Origin: Actinomycetes bacterium
GTDB lineage: Bacteria; Actinomycetota; Acidimicrobiia; Acidimicrobiales; Microtrichaceae
Direction of reading: 5' to 3'
DNA: 6,246 nucleotides
NCBI GenBank assembly: GCA_023423475.1
Contig: JAFAFN010000385.1
Location: forward strand, 1-6,246
Below are positions 1 to 6,246 of the stretch, one piece after another. The first letter of the stretch is position 1, and each line of letters begins with the position of its first letter. Position numbers and translations under genes: made by a program. A model generated the notes under the pieces. The model did no database searches and was not told the DNA's origin. It saw only the letters and a program-made list of their open reading frames with translations.

Positions 1-1477
1 CGTGGATCCGGTGCGCGACGCGTATCTTCCACTCGACGTCGCGGGCCTGGCCCTCCTCGTCGATCAGCAGGCAGATGACCGCCGCGCCGAACTCCTTGGC
101 GAGGCGGAACACTCGGTCGCCGCGCGAGCCCTCTCCGTCGCCGTCCTCGAGGTTGGCGGAGTTGAGCATGGCCCGGCCGCCGAGCCAGCGCAGGCCCGCC
201 TCGATCACCTCGGGCTCGGTCGAGTCGAGCACCAGCGGCACCGACGACTGCGTCGCGAAGCGCTGCGCGATCTCCTCCATGTCGGCGGTGCCGTCGCGAC
301 CCACGTAGTCGACGCACACGTCGATGACGTGCGAGCCCTCCTTCACCTGGTCCTTGGCCATCGCCACGCAGGTGTCCCAGTCGGCCTCGAGCATCGCCTC
401 ACGGAACTTCTTGGAGCCGTTGGCGTTGGTGCGCTCGCCGATCATGACGAGGTTCGACGCGCCGTCGGCCTCGTCGCTGTCGAGGATGACGGGGGAGTAG
501 ATCGACGCGACGCCGTGCTCGAAGTCGATGTCGCGCTCGGGCAGGTCGACGCCGTCGAGCGCGTCGGCGAGCTGGCGGATGTACTCCGGGGTGGTGCCGC
601 AGCAACCGCCGACGATCGAGATGCCGAAGTCCTTGACGAATCGGACCTGGTGCTCGACGAACTGCTCGGGGGTGAGGTCGTAGTGCATCGCACCGTCGAC
701 CACCGAGGGCAGCCCGGCGTTGGGCAGCACGGAGACGGGGATGCGTGAGTGCTGCGACAGGTGCCGCACGTGCTCGCTCATCTCCTCGGGACCGGTGGCG
801 CAGTTGATGCCGATGACGTCGGGGCGCATCGGATCGAGCGCGACGAGCGCCGCGCCGATCTCGGTGCCCGGCAGCATGCGCCCGGTGAGCTCGATGGTGA
901 CCTGCACCTGCAGGGGGACCTCGATGCCGACCTCGGCCATGGCGTCGCGGCAGCCGTTCATCGAGGCCTTGATGCCGAGCAGGTCGAACTGCGTCTCGAT
1001 CAGCAGGACGTCGACGCCGCCACGCAGCAGACCGCGTGCCTGCTCGGCGATCTGGTCGCGCAGCTCGACGTAGCTGACGTGTCCGAGCGACGCGAAGCGC
1101 GTGCCGGGGCCGATCGAGCCGGCGACCATGCGGGGCCGTTCCGGGGTCGAGAAGTCGTCGGCCGCCGATCGCGCGATGCGCGCGGCCATCTCGTTGAGCT
1201 CTTCGGTGCGATCGCCGAGTCCGTACTCGTCGAGGGTGGCGCGCATGCCGCCGAAGCTGTTCGTCTCGACGATGTCGGCGCCGGCCTCGAAGTACTCCGA
1301 GTGCATCTGCTTGATGAGCTCGGGACGGGTCTCGTTGAGGATCTCCGGGCAGCCCTCGAGCTCGGGGGTGCCGTAGTCCTCGATCTGCAGGTCCTGCAGC
1401 TGCAGCCAGGTGCCGGCTGCGCCGTCGTAGATCACCACTCGGGAGCGGACTGCGTCGAGGAACGGGGAGGTCGCCAT
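1..1477 (-). CDS. metH: Cobalamin-dependent methionine synthase, N-terminal part (cut by window edge)
   Basis: Methionine synthase transfers the methyl group of 5-methyltetrahydrofolate to homocysteine through enzyme-bound methylcobalamin, in the cytoplasm. The 492 codons seen cover the homocysteine S-methyltransferase domain (about residues 5-315) and most of the pterin (methyl-THF) domain (from about 343). The three zinc ligands expected of the first domain are visible: Cys226 in GINCATG and Cys292-Cys293 in GGCCGTT. The pterin domain opens with IGERTNANGSKKF, followed by IDVCVDYVG, PLVLDST and IDEEGQAR, which parallel the E. coli MetH motifs. The B12-binding and activation domains would lie beyond position 1. 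The ATG at 1475-1477 is the only sensible start, and the family's usual N-terminus (a few residues before VVIYDGAAGT) fits it. No Shine-Dalgarno precedes it, but a -10-like box lies 10 nt upstream. It runs in the same direction as the upstream gad gene, separated by 118 bp and a stem-loop, so it is probably transcribed on its own. Identity is near certain. Confidence 0.97.
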   Translation of the reverse strand, partial: MATSPFLDAVRSRVVIYDGAAGTWLQLQDLQIEDYGTPELEGCPEILNETRPELIKQMHSEYFEAGADIVETNSFGGMRATLDEYGLGDRTEELNEMAARIARSAADDFSTPERPRMVAGSIGPGTRFASLGHVSYVELRDQIAEQARGLLRGGVDVLLIETQFDLLGIKASMNGCRDAMAEVGIEVPLQVQVTIELTGRMLPGTEIGAALVALDPMRPDVIGINCATGPEEMSEHVRHLSQHSRIPVSVLPNAGLPSVVDGAMHYDLTPEQFVEHQVRFVKDFGISIVGGCCGTTPEYIRQLADALDGVDLPERDIDFEHGVASIYSPVILDSDEADGASNLVMIGERTNANGSKKFREAMLEADWDTCVAMAKDQVKEGSHVIDVCVDYVGRDGTADMEEIAQRFATQSSVPLVLDSTEPEVIEAGLRWLGGRAMLNSANLEDGDGEGSRGDRVFRLAKEFGAAVICLLIDEEGQARDVEWKIRVAHRIH

Positions 1478-1487
1478 GATGGGCCCG

Positions 1488-1493
1488 AGACTA
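1488..1493 (-). promoter_or_regulatory. Candidate -10 box for metH
   Basis: On the minus strand this reads TAGTCT, a TANNNT-type -10, with 10 nt between it and the metH ATG. That spacing would give a transcript starting within a few bases of the start codon, consistent with the lack of a Shine-Dalgarno sequence. No convincing -35 hexamer lies 16-18 bp upstream. The leader would be far too short for a cobalamin riboswitch. Confidence 0.35.
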
Positions 1494-1533
1494 CTTGCGG
1501 ACCGTGTGCAGGCTCGATCCCGATTCGACCGCC

Positions 1534-1585
1534 GGACCCGCCGGTGGGACCCGCCGGTGGGACCCGCTGCTGGGACCCACCGGCC
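1534..1585. repeat. Four tandem 13-bp units between gad and metH
   Basis: Units start at 1534, 1547, 1560 and 1573. The first two are identical (GGACCCGCCGGTG). The third is GGACCCGCTGCTG and the fourth is GGACCCACCGGCC. The GGACCC core is perfect in all four and the last six or seven bases vary. The variation in units 3 and 4 makes the array self-complementary, so it also forms a stem-loop. The array is non-coding and lies just downstream of the gad stop codon. Confidence 0.85.
1553..1584 (-). terminator. Stem-loop downstream of gad, possible terminator
   Basis: GCCGGTGGG (1553-1561) is a perfect 9-bp inverted complement of CCCACCGGC (1576-1584). Inside it, after a single mismatch, CCC (1563-1565) pairs with GGG (1572-1574), leaving a six-base loop. 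It begins 11 nt after the gad stop codon on the transcribed strand, where a terminator would sit. There is no T tract after the stem, so it is not a classic intrinsic terminator, although U-less terminators are common in GC-rich actinobacteria. A second copy of the left arm at 1540-1548 can pair with the same right arm, giving an alternative fold. Confidence 0.5.
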
Positions 1586-1595
1586 GGGCGTGCGC

Positions 1596-2990
1596 TCAGT
1601 GCGAGAAGGAGGTGCCCTCCTCCTGGTCCATCGGCACCGTGACGGGGTGACGCTCCAGGAACGCGACCGCGTCCTTCATGTCGGTGAGCAGCGTGGTGAT
1701 CTCGTCCTTGGTGATCTCGAGGCGGATGAGCGCACGCTGCACGATCTGCTCGGACAGGTCGCCGGTGAGCGGGTACGCCGGGACCTGCCAGCCGCGTGTG
1801 CGCAGACGGTCGGCCAGCTCGTAGAGCGACCACGTCACGTTCGCGTCGTCGGCGAGCTTCCAGGTCACCGCGGGGATCCCGGTAGCCGGGTCGCCGTCGT
1901 AGATCAGCTCGAAGGGACCGACCGAGGGCAGCTTCGCCGCGAGGTAGCCGGCGGTCGCGTACGAGGCTCCGTGGGCCGTCGCGTAGCCGTGACGTCCGAG
2001 GCGGAGGAACCCGGCGTACTGGGCGATGATCTGCCCGGCGGGCCGCGAGAAGTTGATCTGGAACGTGGGCATGTCGCCACCCAGGTAGGTGACGTGGAAC
2101 ACCAACTCCTCGGGCAGCTGCGAGCCGTCCCGGAAGAGCACCCACCCGACACCGAGCGGGGCCAGTCCGAACTTGTGGCCCGACGCGCTGATGGACTTCA
2201 CCCGGTCGACGCGGAAGTCCCACACCAGCTCCGGCGCGCAGAACGGCGCGGTGAAGCCACCGCTCGCCCCGTCGACGTGGATGTCGACGTCGAGGCCGGT
2301 CCGCTCCTGCAGGTCGTCGAGCGCGGCGGCGAGCTCGGCCACGGGCTCGTAGATGCCGGTGTAGGTGACACCGAGGGTGGGGACCACGCCGATCGTGTTC
2401 TCGTCGATCTGGTCGACCATGGTCGCGGGGTCGATGCCGTAGCGACCGGGGGCCATGCCGACCTCTCGCAGCTCGATGTCCCAGTAGCGGGCGAACTTGT
2501 GCCACACCACCTGCACCGGCCCGCACACGAGGTTCGGGGCGTCGGTCGGCTTGCCCTCGGCGCGGCGCTTGTTGCGCCAGCGGCGGTGCATGGCCATGCC
2601 CGCCAGCATGCACGCCTCGGAGGATCCGATCGCCGAGGTGCCGATCGCGTCGCGGGGGCTCGGGGCGTTCCACAGGTCCGCGAGCATGTGCACGCAGCGG
2701 CGCTCGATCTCGGCCGCCGTGGGGTACTCGTCCTTGTCGATCAAGTTCTTGTTGACGGACAACGCCATCAACTTCTGGGCCTCCTCGGTCTCCCACGTCT
2801 GGCAGAAGGTCGCGAGGTTCTGATGGGCGTTGCCGTCGAGCTCGATCTCCTGGGAGACGATCTCGAAGACCATGCGTCGGTCGGTCGACTCCTCGGGGAA
2901 CTCGTACCTGCTGATCTCGTCGGACAGCCGTTCGACTGCATCGCGGAGCTCATCGACATCTGATCCTTGGTGCAACATGTCGCCCAGCAT
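1596..2990 (-). CDS. gadB: Glutamate decarboxylase (PLP-dependent, GadB type)
   Basis: The enzyme converts L-glutamate to GABA and CO2, consuming a proton, in the cytoplasm. Its known roles are acid resistance and GABA metabolism. The 464 residues match E. coli GadA/GadB (466) almost end to end: LDGNAHQNLATFCQTW (51-66), IGSSEACML (121-129), the cofactor-contacting HVDGASGGF (238-246), and SISASGHKFGLAPLG (266-280), where Lys273 is the PLP Schiff-base lysine. The protein ends in SFSH; the last residue aligns with E. coli His465, which caps the cofactor and inactivates the enzyme at neutral pH. There is no plant-type calmodulin-binding tail. ATG 2988-2990 is taken as the start; an in-frame ATG at 2976-2978 (residue 5) is an equally plausible alternative, and neither has a clear Shine-Dalgarno. 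No GABA antiporter gene is present in the window. It is divergent from the adenosyltransferase gene across 100 bp. Confidence 0.97.
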   Translation of the reverse strand: MLGDMLHQGSDVDELRDAVERLSDEISRYEFPEESTDRRMVFEIVSQEIELDGNAHQNLATFCQTWETEEAQKLMALSVNKNLIDKDEYPTAAEIERRCVHMLADLWNAPSPRDAIGTSAIGSSEACMLAGMAMHRRWRNKRRAEGKPTDAPNLVCGPVQVVWHKFARYWDIELREVGMAPGRYGIDPATMVDQIDENTIGVVPTLGVTYTGIYEPVAELAAALDDLQERTGLDVDIHVDGASGGFTAPFCAPELVWDFRVDRVKSISASGHKFGLAPLGVGWVLFRDGSQLPEELVFHVTYLGGDMPTFQINFSRPAGQIIAQYAGFLRLGRHGYATAHGASYATAGYLAAKLPSVGPFELIYDGDPATGIPAVTWKLADDANVTWSLYELADRLRTRGWQVPAYPLTGDLSEQIVQRALIRLEITKDEITTLLTDMKDAVAFLERHPVTVPMDQEEGTSFSH

Positions 2991-3075
2991 GCACCGCCAC
3001 GGGTGAGCGCGACGTGGATCGTCGTCGAGCGATCACCATCGCCCGCGCGGGCGCCGCGGCCGGCGTCGCCGCCGG

Positions 3076-3081
3076 TAGTGT
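3076..3081 (+). promoter_or_regulatory. Candidate -10 box for the adenosyltransferase gene, in the gad/pduO divergent region
   Basis: TAGTGT lies 9 nt before the ATG at 3091, a position that would give a leaderless or nearly leaderless transcript. No Shine-Dalgarno precedes the ATG. No good -35 hexamer is seen 17 bp upstream. The divergent region 2991-3090 is otherwise extremely G/C rich, and I find no equally good -10 box reading toward gad. Confidence 0.35.
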
Positions 3082-3090
3082 CGGCCGGCG

Positions 3091-3624
3091 ATGAAGGTCT
3101 ACACACGCAAGGGTGACGACGGCACGACCGGTCTGCTCTACGGGGGCCGGGTCCGCAAGGACGATCCGGGGCCGATGGCCTACGGAGAGGTCGACGAGGC
3201 GCAGTCCGCGATCGGCGTCGCCAGGGCCCACGTCGAACGCGGCAGCGAGCTCGACGAGCTGCTGATCGCGGTCGAGCGTGACCTGTGGGTGCTGATGGCG
3301 GACCTGGCGACCGACGAGTCCAACCGCCACAAGCTGACCGACGGCGTGTCCCGGGTGACCCTCGGGATGGTCGAGCACCTCGAAGCGACGATCGACTCGA
3401 TCTCGTCGCGCTTCGAGCTGCCCAAGGAGTTCGTCGTGCCCGGCCAGGAGCCGGTCTCGGCCTTCCTCGACCTGGCGCGCGCCGTGGTCCGTCGGGCCGA
3501 GCGCAACTGCCTCTCGGCGGTGGCCGACGGCTCGCAGGTCGTCGCTTACCTCAACCGCCTGTCCGACCTGCTGTGGACGCTGGCCCGTTGGCACGAGGGC
3601 GAGTCGCTCACCAGTCGTTCCTGA
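3091..3624 (+). CDS. pduO: PduO-type ATP:cob(I)alamin adenosyltransferase
   Basis: The enzyme transfers the adenosyl group of ATP to cob(I)alamin to form adenosylcobalamin, the cofactor of mutases and other radical B12 enzymes; the family works as a trimer in the cytoplasm. The 177-residue length is typical of the single-domain family. The N-terminal ATP-binding stretch TRKGDDGTTGLLYGGRVRKDD (5-25) is present. By alignment with the well-studied Lactobacillus reuteri PduO, Asp35 (in YGEVDE), Phe114 (in EFVVPG), Arg130 and Arg134 (RRAER) correspond to its Asp35, Phe112, Arg128 and Arg132, which bind corrinoid and ATP and displace the lower ligand. YLNRLSDLLWTLAR (153-166) is the C-terminal signature. 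The usual PGG is PGQ here (117-119), a mild divergence. It is divergent from gad and lies 84 bp upstream of pepA on the same strand, with which it may be cotranscribed. It could be annotated mmaB or cobO-like elsewhere; no AdoCbl-dependent enzyme is in the window to settle the client. Confidence 0.95.
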   Translation: MKVYTRKGDDGTTGLLYGGRVRKDDPGPMAYGEVDEAQSAIGVARAHVERGSELDELLIAVERDLWVLMADLATDESNRHKLTDGVSRVTLGMVEHLEATIDSISSRFELPKEFVVPGQEPVSAFLDLARAVVRRAERNCLSAVADGSQVVAYLNRLSDLLWTLARWHEGESLTSRS

Positions 3625-3679
3625 ACCCCGTCCCTCGGGCGTTCTCGTTCCCGTCCCATCCGATCTCCCACCGCCACCC

Positions 3680-3708
3680 ATGACCCACCGCACGAACACG
3701 GAGCCGAA

Positions 3709-3712
<4 letters not shown>
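3680..3712 (+). CDS. Possible 10-codon upstream ORF overlapping the pepA start
   Basis: An ATG at 3680 opens a short frame encoding MTHRTNTEPK. Its TGA stop (3710-3712) overlaps the pepA GTG (3709-3711) as GTGA, the arrangement used in translational coupling. It has no Shine-Dalgarno of its own, and the peptide shows no run of a regulatory amino acid, so it may be chance. Confidence 0.2.
3700..3703 (+). promoter_or_regulatory. Ribosome binding site of pepA
   Basis: GGAG with a five-base spacer to the GTG at 3709-3711. It decides the GTG start, since no ATG in this frame lies nearby and the encoded N-terminus begins directly with family-like sequence. Confidence 0.65.
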
Positions 3713-5237
<1,525 letters not shown>

Positions 5238-5241
<4 letters not shown>

Positions 5242-5251
5242 GCCCGCTCAG
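5238..5251. other. Small inverted repeat spanning both convergent stop codons
   Basis: CTGAG (5238-5242) and CTCAG (5247-5251) are perfect complements around a four-base CCCG loop. The pepA stop lies in one arm and the stop of the minus-strand gene in the other. A 5-bp stem is weak, and no T tracts flank it, so it is at most a minor bidirectional terminator. Confidence 0.3.
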
Positions 5252-5703
5252 GCAGCTCTCGGCACAGCGAGCCAGCCGTCGTGGCTGGTCTGCACCGCGA
5301 GCGGGAGTCGTGCGAGCTGGCGTCGGGTCAGGAACGGCAGGTGGGTGCGCACGGCGAGCGAACCGTCGTCGAGGCGGCGCATCAGCCCGAAGGTGCAGCA
5401 CCGATCGATCGTGCGGTTCACTGGCGAGGACCGTCCCGTCCCACCGCCGAGCCCGATCGCCCGGGCGGTGTCGGGCAACGCGATCGAGAAGCCGTCGGGG
5501 AACTCCTCGAGCCCGCGGGCCAGCCGGCGGAGCAACACCACCGCGGACGGGCCGATGACACCCAACCAGAAGCGCTCGACGTACTCCCCGCGCGGTGGGT
5601 GGCCCGTGGCGGCGAGCTTCGGGTCGTGCCACGGTCGTACGACGAGCGACGGGGGAGCGGTGGGTGTGGGCGCCGAGGTTGGGTGCGGGTCGGTCAGGGT
5701 CAT
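5248..5703 (-). CDS. Uncharacterised 151-residue protein, possible winged-helix fold
   Basis: I recognise the style of this protein from actinobacterial genomes but cannot assign a function. Residues 1-20 are a Pro/Thr-rich, probably disordered tail. A likely folded core starts at EYVERFWLGVIGPSAVVLLRR (about 40-60), followed by a helix, a glycine-rich turn GLGGGTG (84-90), the segment SPVNRTIDRCCTFGLMRR (93-110), a short beta-hairpin-like DDGSLAVRTHLP (112-123) and RRQLARLPLAVQ (127-138). The helix, turn, helix, then hairpin order suggests a winged-helix DNA-binding or protein-interaction domain; that is inference. There is no signal peptide or membrane segment, so it is probably cytoplasmic. 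The ATG at 5701-5703 is well supported by AGGAGG eight bases upstream, the strongest ribosome binding site in the window, and by a sigma-70-like promoter. It converges on pepA with only six bases between the stops. Coding status is confident; function is open. Confidence 0.85.
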   Translation of the reverse strand: MTLTDPHPTSAPTPTAPPSLVVRPWHDPKLAATGHPPRGEYVERFWLGVIGPSAVVLLRRLARGLEEFPDGFSIALPDTARAIGLGGGTGRSSPVNRTIDRCCTFGLMRRLDDGSLAVRTHLPFLTRRQLARLPLAVQTSHDGWLAVPRAA

Positions 5704-5711
5704 GCGGACTG

Positions 5712-5717
5712 CCTCCT
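5712..5717 (-). promoter_or_regulatory. Consensus ribosome binding site of the 151-residue protein
   Basis: On the minus strand this is a perfect AGGAGG, eight bases before the ATG at 5701-5703. It fixes the start and contrasts with metH, gad and pduO, which have none. Confidence 0.85.
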
Positions 5718-5750
5718 GGTCGTGGCCTGACGGGTGTGCGTCGGGCGGTG

Positions 5751-5779
5751 ACGCTACGGAGGAGCGCCCGGCGTGTCAG
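5751..5779 (-). promoter_or_regulatory. Sigma-70-like promoter for the 151-residue protein
   Basis: On the minus strand CTGACA (5774-5779) is followed by exactly 17 bp and TAGCGT (5751-5756), matching the TTGACA/TANNNT pattern well. Initiation near 5744 would leave a leader of about 40 nt containing the AGGAGG. The -35 box lies in the loop of the inverted repeat at 5761-5792. Confidence 0.55.
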
Positions 5780-5792
5780 CGGGTCGCGCTCC
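5761..5792 (-). terminator. Inverted repeat downstream of the small lipoprotein gene, possible terminator
   Basis: GGAGCGC (5761-5767) and GCGCTCC (5786-5792) form a perfect 7-bp stem, starting 11 nt after the lipoprotein stop codon. The 18-base loop can form a little further pairing. No T tract follows. The loop contains the putative -35 of the next gene, so it could equally be an operator for that promoter. Confidence 0.35.
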
Positions 5793-5803
5793 CCGGTTCG
5801 TCG

Positions 5804-6010
5804 CTACTTCACGACCAGTGGGCAGTCGCGCCGGTGCTCGCAGGTGCCGGGGTCGGGTCCCGAGTCGGGACCGGTGTCCTCGTCGGTGGGGACCCAGGGC
5901 ACCGGGTCGGGCAGGCAGGCCGGGACCACCAGGGTCGCGGTCACCAGCACCAGCAGGAGCCGGTGGTGTCGGGGTTGTTCGTGGGATGTGCGGCGGCGGT
6001 GGGTCGTCAT
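5804..6010 (-). CDS. Small putative lipoprotein with a CX5C tail
   Basis: The 68-residue product looks exported. It has a basic N-terminus (three Arg and two His within residues 1-17), a hydrophobic segment LLLVLVTATLVV (18-29) and then PAC, with Cys32 as the possible lipidated residue. The lipobox VPAC has an unusual proline at -2, so cleavage by an ordinary signal peptidase is an alternative. The mature part is only about 37 residues: a Pro/Asp-rich spacer followed by CEHRRDC (57-63), a CX5C pair that could form a disulfide, ending in PLVVK. I know no family for it. The frame stays open upstream to 6169, but that extension has no coding character and overlaps the neighbouring gene. ATG 6008-6010 is chosen because a complete promoter with its -10 seven bases upstream makes it leaderless. 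It follows the choice-of-anchor-Q gene on the same strand after 70 bp. Confidence 0.6.
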   Translation of the reverse strand: MTTHRRRTSHEQPRHHRLLLVLVTATLVVPACLPDPVPWVPTDEDTGPDSGPDPGTCEHRRDCPLVVK

Positions 6011-6017
6011 GCGCCGG

Positions 6018-6046
6018 AACGTACGGAGCAGACGCTCCGACGTCAG
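6018..6046 (-). promoter_or_regulatory. Leaderless promoter of the small lipoprotein gene
   Basis: On the minus strand CTGACG (6041-6046), a 17-bp spacer, and TACGTT (6018-6023) precede the ATG by exactly seven bases, the geometry of actinobacterial leaderless promoters. No Shine-Dalgarno is present, as expected for one. The spacer and -35 carry dyad symmetry, listed separately. Confidence 0.55.
6024..6039. repeat. Perfect dyad inside the promoter spacer
   Basis: CGGAGC (6024-6029) and GCTCCG (6034-6039) are a perfect 6-bp inverted repeat around AGAC, filling the space between the -10 and -35 boxes. It may be an operator, or part of the upstream gene's terminator. Confidence 0.5.
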
Positions 6047-6068
6047 CGGGGAGCGGTCACCGTTGACG
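6041..6068. repeat. Imperfect inverted repeat overlapping the -35 box
   Basis: CGTCAGCGG (6041-6049) pairs with CCGTTGACG (6060-6068) at eight of nine positions around a 10-base loop. It lies 12 bp past the stop of the choice-of-anchor-Q gene and covers the -35 of the lipoprotein promoter, so terminator and operator are both possible. Confidence 0.45.
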
Positions 6069-6080
6069 ACGCCGAGCGCA

Positions 6081-6246
6081 TCAGCCGACGAAGGCGAGCC
6101 GCGAGCCGGGCGGCCGACCGGTGGCCGGCACGACCTCGAGCTCGACCGCGCCGATGTCGCACGCGCCACCCTGGGGGCGGGTGACCCCGCGCTGGTCGGC
6201 GCCGGTGCAGCCGGGCTCCCCGGCGAGGATCGCGTCGAGCAGCGGG
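6081..6246 (-). CDS. C-terminal end of a choice-of-anchor-Q-type secreted protein (cut by window edge)
   Basis: Only the last 54 codons and the TGA stop (6081-6083) are in the window; the start lies past 6246. The segment DQRGVTRPQGGACDIGAVE is the hallmark C-terminal motif of choice-of-anchor-Q proteins, large secreted right-handed beta-helix proteins whose final coil is followed by one of several cell-surface anchors. The residues before it (AGEPGCTGADQRG) also fit the family. After the motif come 19 residues, LEVVPATGRPPGSRLAFVG, with no membrane-spanning segment. VPATG resembles an LPXTG sorting motif, but the hydrophobic helix and basic tail that should follow are missing. Function of the family is mostly unknown (surface or adhesion roles are proposed). 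The frame was read directly on the minus strand; the short length reflects truncation by the window, not by the gene. Confidence 0.85.
   Translation of the reverse strand, partial: PLLDAILAGEPGCTGADQRGVTRPQGGACDIGAVELEVVPATGRPPGSRLAFVG

Noticed and set aside
1478..1533. Cobalamin riboswitch upstream of metH
   Set aside because: The space between the gad stop-associated hairpin and the metH ATG is too short, and no B12-box-like conserved core is visible.
2..1642. Two long abutting plus-strand open frames (2-748 and 749-1642)
   Set aside because: They are antisense to metH, which has unmistakable domain motifs. Their products are Val/Asp/Arg/His-rich with no family motifs, as expected for open antisense frames in high-GC DNA.
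1432..2963. Long frames on both strands across gad (minus 1432-2796, plus 1476-2963)
   Set aside because: Both are shadows of the full-length glutamate decarboxylase at 1596-2990, with Arg/Pro-rich or Val/Asp/Gly-rich products lacking motifs.
3285..3683. Plus-strand frame overlapping the pduO 3' half
   Set aside because: It is out of frame with pduO and gives an Arg/Gly/Pro-rich product; the pduO reading frame is clearly the coding one.
3625..3708. Terminator or promoter between pduO and pepA
   Set aside because: The gap is C/T-rich, with no stem worth reporting and no TANNNT box; I see only the pepA ribosome binding site and the short upstream ORF.
6011..6169. Upstream extension of the small lipoprotein to an ATG at 6167-6169
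   Set aside because: The extension overlaps the choice-of-anchor-Q gene, would put the hydrophobic signal segment near residue 70, and crosses the leaderless promoter.
5345..6184. A 279-codon plus-strand frame across the right end
   Set aside because: It lies opposite three supported minus-strand genes and is low-complexity Ser/Arg/Gly sequence without motifs.

Overview
The window is very GC-rich, with G/C strongly favoured at third codon positions. Its genes look actinobacterial: transcripts appear to begin with little or no leader, TANNNT -10 boxes sit just before several start codons, and the B12-dependent methionine synthase and the uncharacterised protein at 5248-5703 have an actinobacterial feel. 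An Acidimicrobiia-like actinomycete is my best guess from recognition only. No rRNA, tRNA, IS element, CRISPR array or phage gene is visible.

Layout, left to right. (1) 1-1477, minus strand: the N-terminal 492 codons of cobalamin-dependent methionine synthase (metH), cut by the window edge. (2) 1478-1595: an intergenic gap with a metH -10 candidate and a four-unit 13-bp tandem repeat that folds into a strong stem-loop just downstream of the next gene. (3) 1596-2990, minus: a full-length glutamate decarboxylase (GadB type) that keeps the C-terminal histidine used as a pH switch in E. coli. (4) 2991-3090: a 100-bp divergent promoter region. (5) 3091-3624, plus: a PduO-type ATP:cob(I)alamin adenosyltransferase. 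(6) 3709-5241, plus: leucyl aminopeptidase (PepA, M17), with a 10-codon upstream ORF whose stop overlaps the PepA start. (7) 5248-5703, minus: a small uncharacterised protein convergent with pepA, with a textbook ribosome binding site and a good sigma-70-like promoter. (8) 5804-6010, minus: a small putative lipoprotein whose start is fixed by a leaderless promoter. (9) 6081-6246, minus: the C-terminal end of a choice-of-anchor-Q-type secreted beta-helix protein, running off the right edge.

How the genes relate: metH uses methylcobalamin and the PduO-type enzyme makes adenosylcobalamin, so two B12 genes flank gad, but they are on opposite strands and not in one operon. Gad and PepA are housekeeping or stress metabolism. 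The right-hand kilobase encodes two exported or surface proteins and one unknown cytoplasmic protein. I see no novel multi-gene system. The best leads are the regulatory structures around 1534-1585 and 6018-6068, the tail of the choice-of-anchor-Q protein, the small CX5C lipoprotein, and the unknown 151-residue protein.
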